A stretch of 64,000 nucleotides of DNA. It comes from Setophaga petechia. Lineage: Eukaryota > Chordata > Aves > Passeriformes > Parulidae. The stretch is taken from positions 7,953,258 to 8,017,257 of the forward strand of contig JANCRA010000014.1 of assembly GCA_024362935.1 (NCBI GenBank). The letters are read 5' to 3'. The stretch's first letter is position 1. The number at the start of each line of letters is the position of its first letter. Below the pieces are notes generated by a model. It saw nothing but the letters and a program-made list of their open reading frames with translations, did not search any database and was not told where the DNA came from. A program made the position numbers and the translations under genes. Positions 62,277 through 64,000 of the stretch are shown here, in pieces.

Positions 62277-63977
62277 TCACACAGCCCTGTCCCCTCCAGG
62301 CTGAGCACCATCCTTCGTATCACATCCCACAACCTCCACAGAGAAACCACCCGTGTCCACTTCAATGCTGTGGATGCTGAAGTTGCCCAGTCCCTAGAAA
62401 AAGAGAGTCACAGGTTAGGGCAGAAGCCAGCAAAGGACCCCTTCTCACCTCCAAGGGAGGGCATTGCAACAACGAGCAATCACATCCCATGTATGGTGGG
62501 GAAAGATGCTCCTCATGCTCTATATAAGGCTGCTGCAAGCTGCCTGCAGCAGCGGGGGGCTCACAGCTCACCTCAGTGTTTGCCAGGATCTGGTGCAAAG
62601 CCTCTTTCTGCCGGGGGGCTTTGGTTAAGATGTAAAGGAAGCCTCCACCACCAGCCCCAGCCAAGCACTGCCCGTGGGCGTGGGGCCGGAGCGCGTCCAT
62701 CATGCGCCCCACGGCCAGCGGCTCGCAGCCTGGGGCCATGCACTTCTTCTGCTGCCAGTAGCACTCCAGGCACTTGCCAAGGAGCATCAGGTCACCTGCA
62801 GAGGAGGGAATATTGCAAATTACTTGTCTCTGTTTCTCACTCAAAGGGCAGAAACATACTCAGCCCAAGCTAAATTCTGCCTTCTCTTTTCCAGTTCCTC
62901 CCAGCTCTGCCGGCCAAGCAGGCAACCCCAGCTCTGTCACGTTGCTATTTTTAATCCTCCACAGGGGGAGGATTTGCCTGCTTTAATGTTCCAGCTTCCT
63001 CTCTGCAGCAGCCAAGTAAACCCGCTGTACTGACCAGGCATGGCCCCCAGCCCTGTCACCAATGGTGCACTGCTAATCAATCAGGTTCAGCATGTCTAAC
63101 CCCCTCTTCCTCAAAATCTTTGTTCAAGCCTGAATTTTGGGGTATTGCCTGGTGAGGGCGGGCTCAGGCGAGGATGCAGCTGTAAGAGCCTGCACCCCCC
63201 AGCCTTCTTCCCCTCTGAGACTGCACAGCCTGTCCCTGGGAAAGTTTGTGTTTCTTCAGCTGTTAAAAAGGGCCAACCTGGCCTAAGGAAGGGGGCTCAC
63301 ACCTTGCCTCAAGGCCTGGGCACACTCCTCAGCATTGCTCACCAGCGCGTCAGCATTTTGCACGATGGAGGGCAGCCTGGCGTACCAGTTCCTCACCACA
63401 TCCTGCAAGAGGCCAGAACGTCCCTGTCACTGTCCTCCTGGCTCTGGCAGCACCTGGGGAGGTAGTGCTGTACCCACAGCCTTTGGGTGCCAGCTCCCTC
63501 TGGGGTGCCAAAACTCTGCACAATGAAGGGGATGCCATGAAAGGCTACAGGGGAAGCAGAGGCCAGCCTGTGACATCCAGAGGCACCCAGGCATTACCTG
63601 GAGCAGGTTGCGGGCCAGGCGAGTCTTCCCCGTGTACACCAGCAGCAAGTGATCATTCAGAGTCTGGGTAAAACCATCAGGGACTGAGATCTGCTCCACT
63701 TCCACTCTGAGTGGCAGCTGGGCCTTTGACCTCCCGATTTTGATGCCAGGAATGAGCCCACCAACCTGGTCCTGCCAGCCACCCCCTGCAGGGCAGAGGG
63801 TTGTCAGTCACTGCTGGGACCCCCACCTTGTGGGTCAGCTGCTCCCCCAGGCCCTACCTGTTGTGAGCCTCTGCTCCAGGTGCAGCACAGCATGGATAAG
63901 GGACTCAGTGCTGGCAGCCTTCCCTGCTGCCCGGTACAGGGATGCCATCACTGCTCCTGCCAGGATGCTGCTGGTGC
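62277..63977 (-). CDS. FCSK: FCSK (FUK), L-fucose kinase, C-terminal part
   Basis: Five exons in transcript order: 63858-63977, 63598-63785, 63303-63402, 62572-62795, 62277-62393. They join in frame to 248 residues plus stop; the gene continues past the window end. This is the GHMP-kinase domain: [14 protein letters not shown] carries the end of the glycine-rich ATP-binding motif, [14 protein letters not shown] follows, and [14 protein letters not shown] is the conserved C-terminal GHMP motif. Fucokinase phosphorylates L-fucose to fucose-1-phosphate with ATP in the cytosol, the first step of the salvage route to GDP-fucose. The N-terminal pyrophosphorylase-like region of this roughly 1080-aa protein is not in view. 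The last residues (about [15 protein letters not shown] and on) differ from the human tail as I recall it. The phase is clean across all four introns. Confidence 0.96.
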
Positions 63978-64000
63978 CTGCAGGGGGCACAGGTAAGGCC

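Overview
The window is vertebrate nuclear DNA, almost certainly avian. All protein genes have GT-AG introns, the interspersed repeats I recognise are truncated CR1 LINE 3' ends, and the gene order MTSS2 - IL34 - SF3B3 - COG4 - FCSK matches (as an inverted block) the order I know from human 16q22. The intergenic gaps are short and several introns are GC-rich, as on a small bird chromosome. I cannot name the species; the CR1 style would suit a neoavian or songbird genome.

Layout: 96-5900, the 3' two thirds of MTSS2 (+) with a long 3'UTR that holds a roughly 500-nt pyrimidine tract. 6244-8725, a compact six-exon short-chain dehydrogenase/reductase (SDR) gene (+) that is not part of the human order I know. 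10000-15650, IL34 (-), whose 2.8-kb intron 4 carries four identical tRNA-Gly(GCC) genes in a tandemly duplicated array on the same strand. 15720-18270, intergenic with a decayed minisatellite. 18270-47260, SF3B3 (-), a complete 26-exon gene whose summed coding exons give 1217 aa, with two SNORD111-like box C/D snoRNAs in its introns. 47193-47568, a CpG-rich head-to-head promoter. 47569-61455, COG4 (+), complete, 19 coding exons, 784 aa. 61780-64000, the 3' end of FCSK (-), converging on COG4.

The genes have unrelated cellular roles: membrane/actin remodelling (MTSS2), a CSF1R-ligand cytokine (IL34), U2 snRNP splicing (SF3B3), Golgi tethering (COG4) and fucose salvage (FCSK). What links them is arrangement: shared promoters, convergent tails and nested RNA genes. 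Exon borders were read by eye from splice signals and reading phase. Coding sums are in frame for MTSS2, the SDR gene, SF3B3, COG4 and FCSK. For IL34 the last short exon is the least certain part.

I found no mobile coding element, CRISPR, viral gene or new multi-gene system. The most unusual structures are the intronic tRNA-Gly array, the extra SDR gene, three in-frame CAGCAG acceptors in one gene (MTSS2), and a near-identical 84-nt duplication in two COG4 introns.
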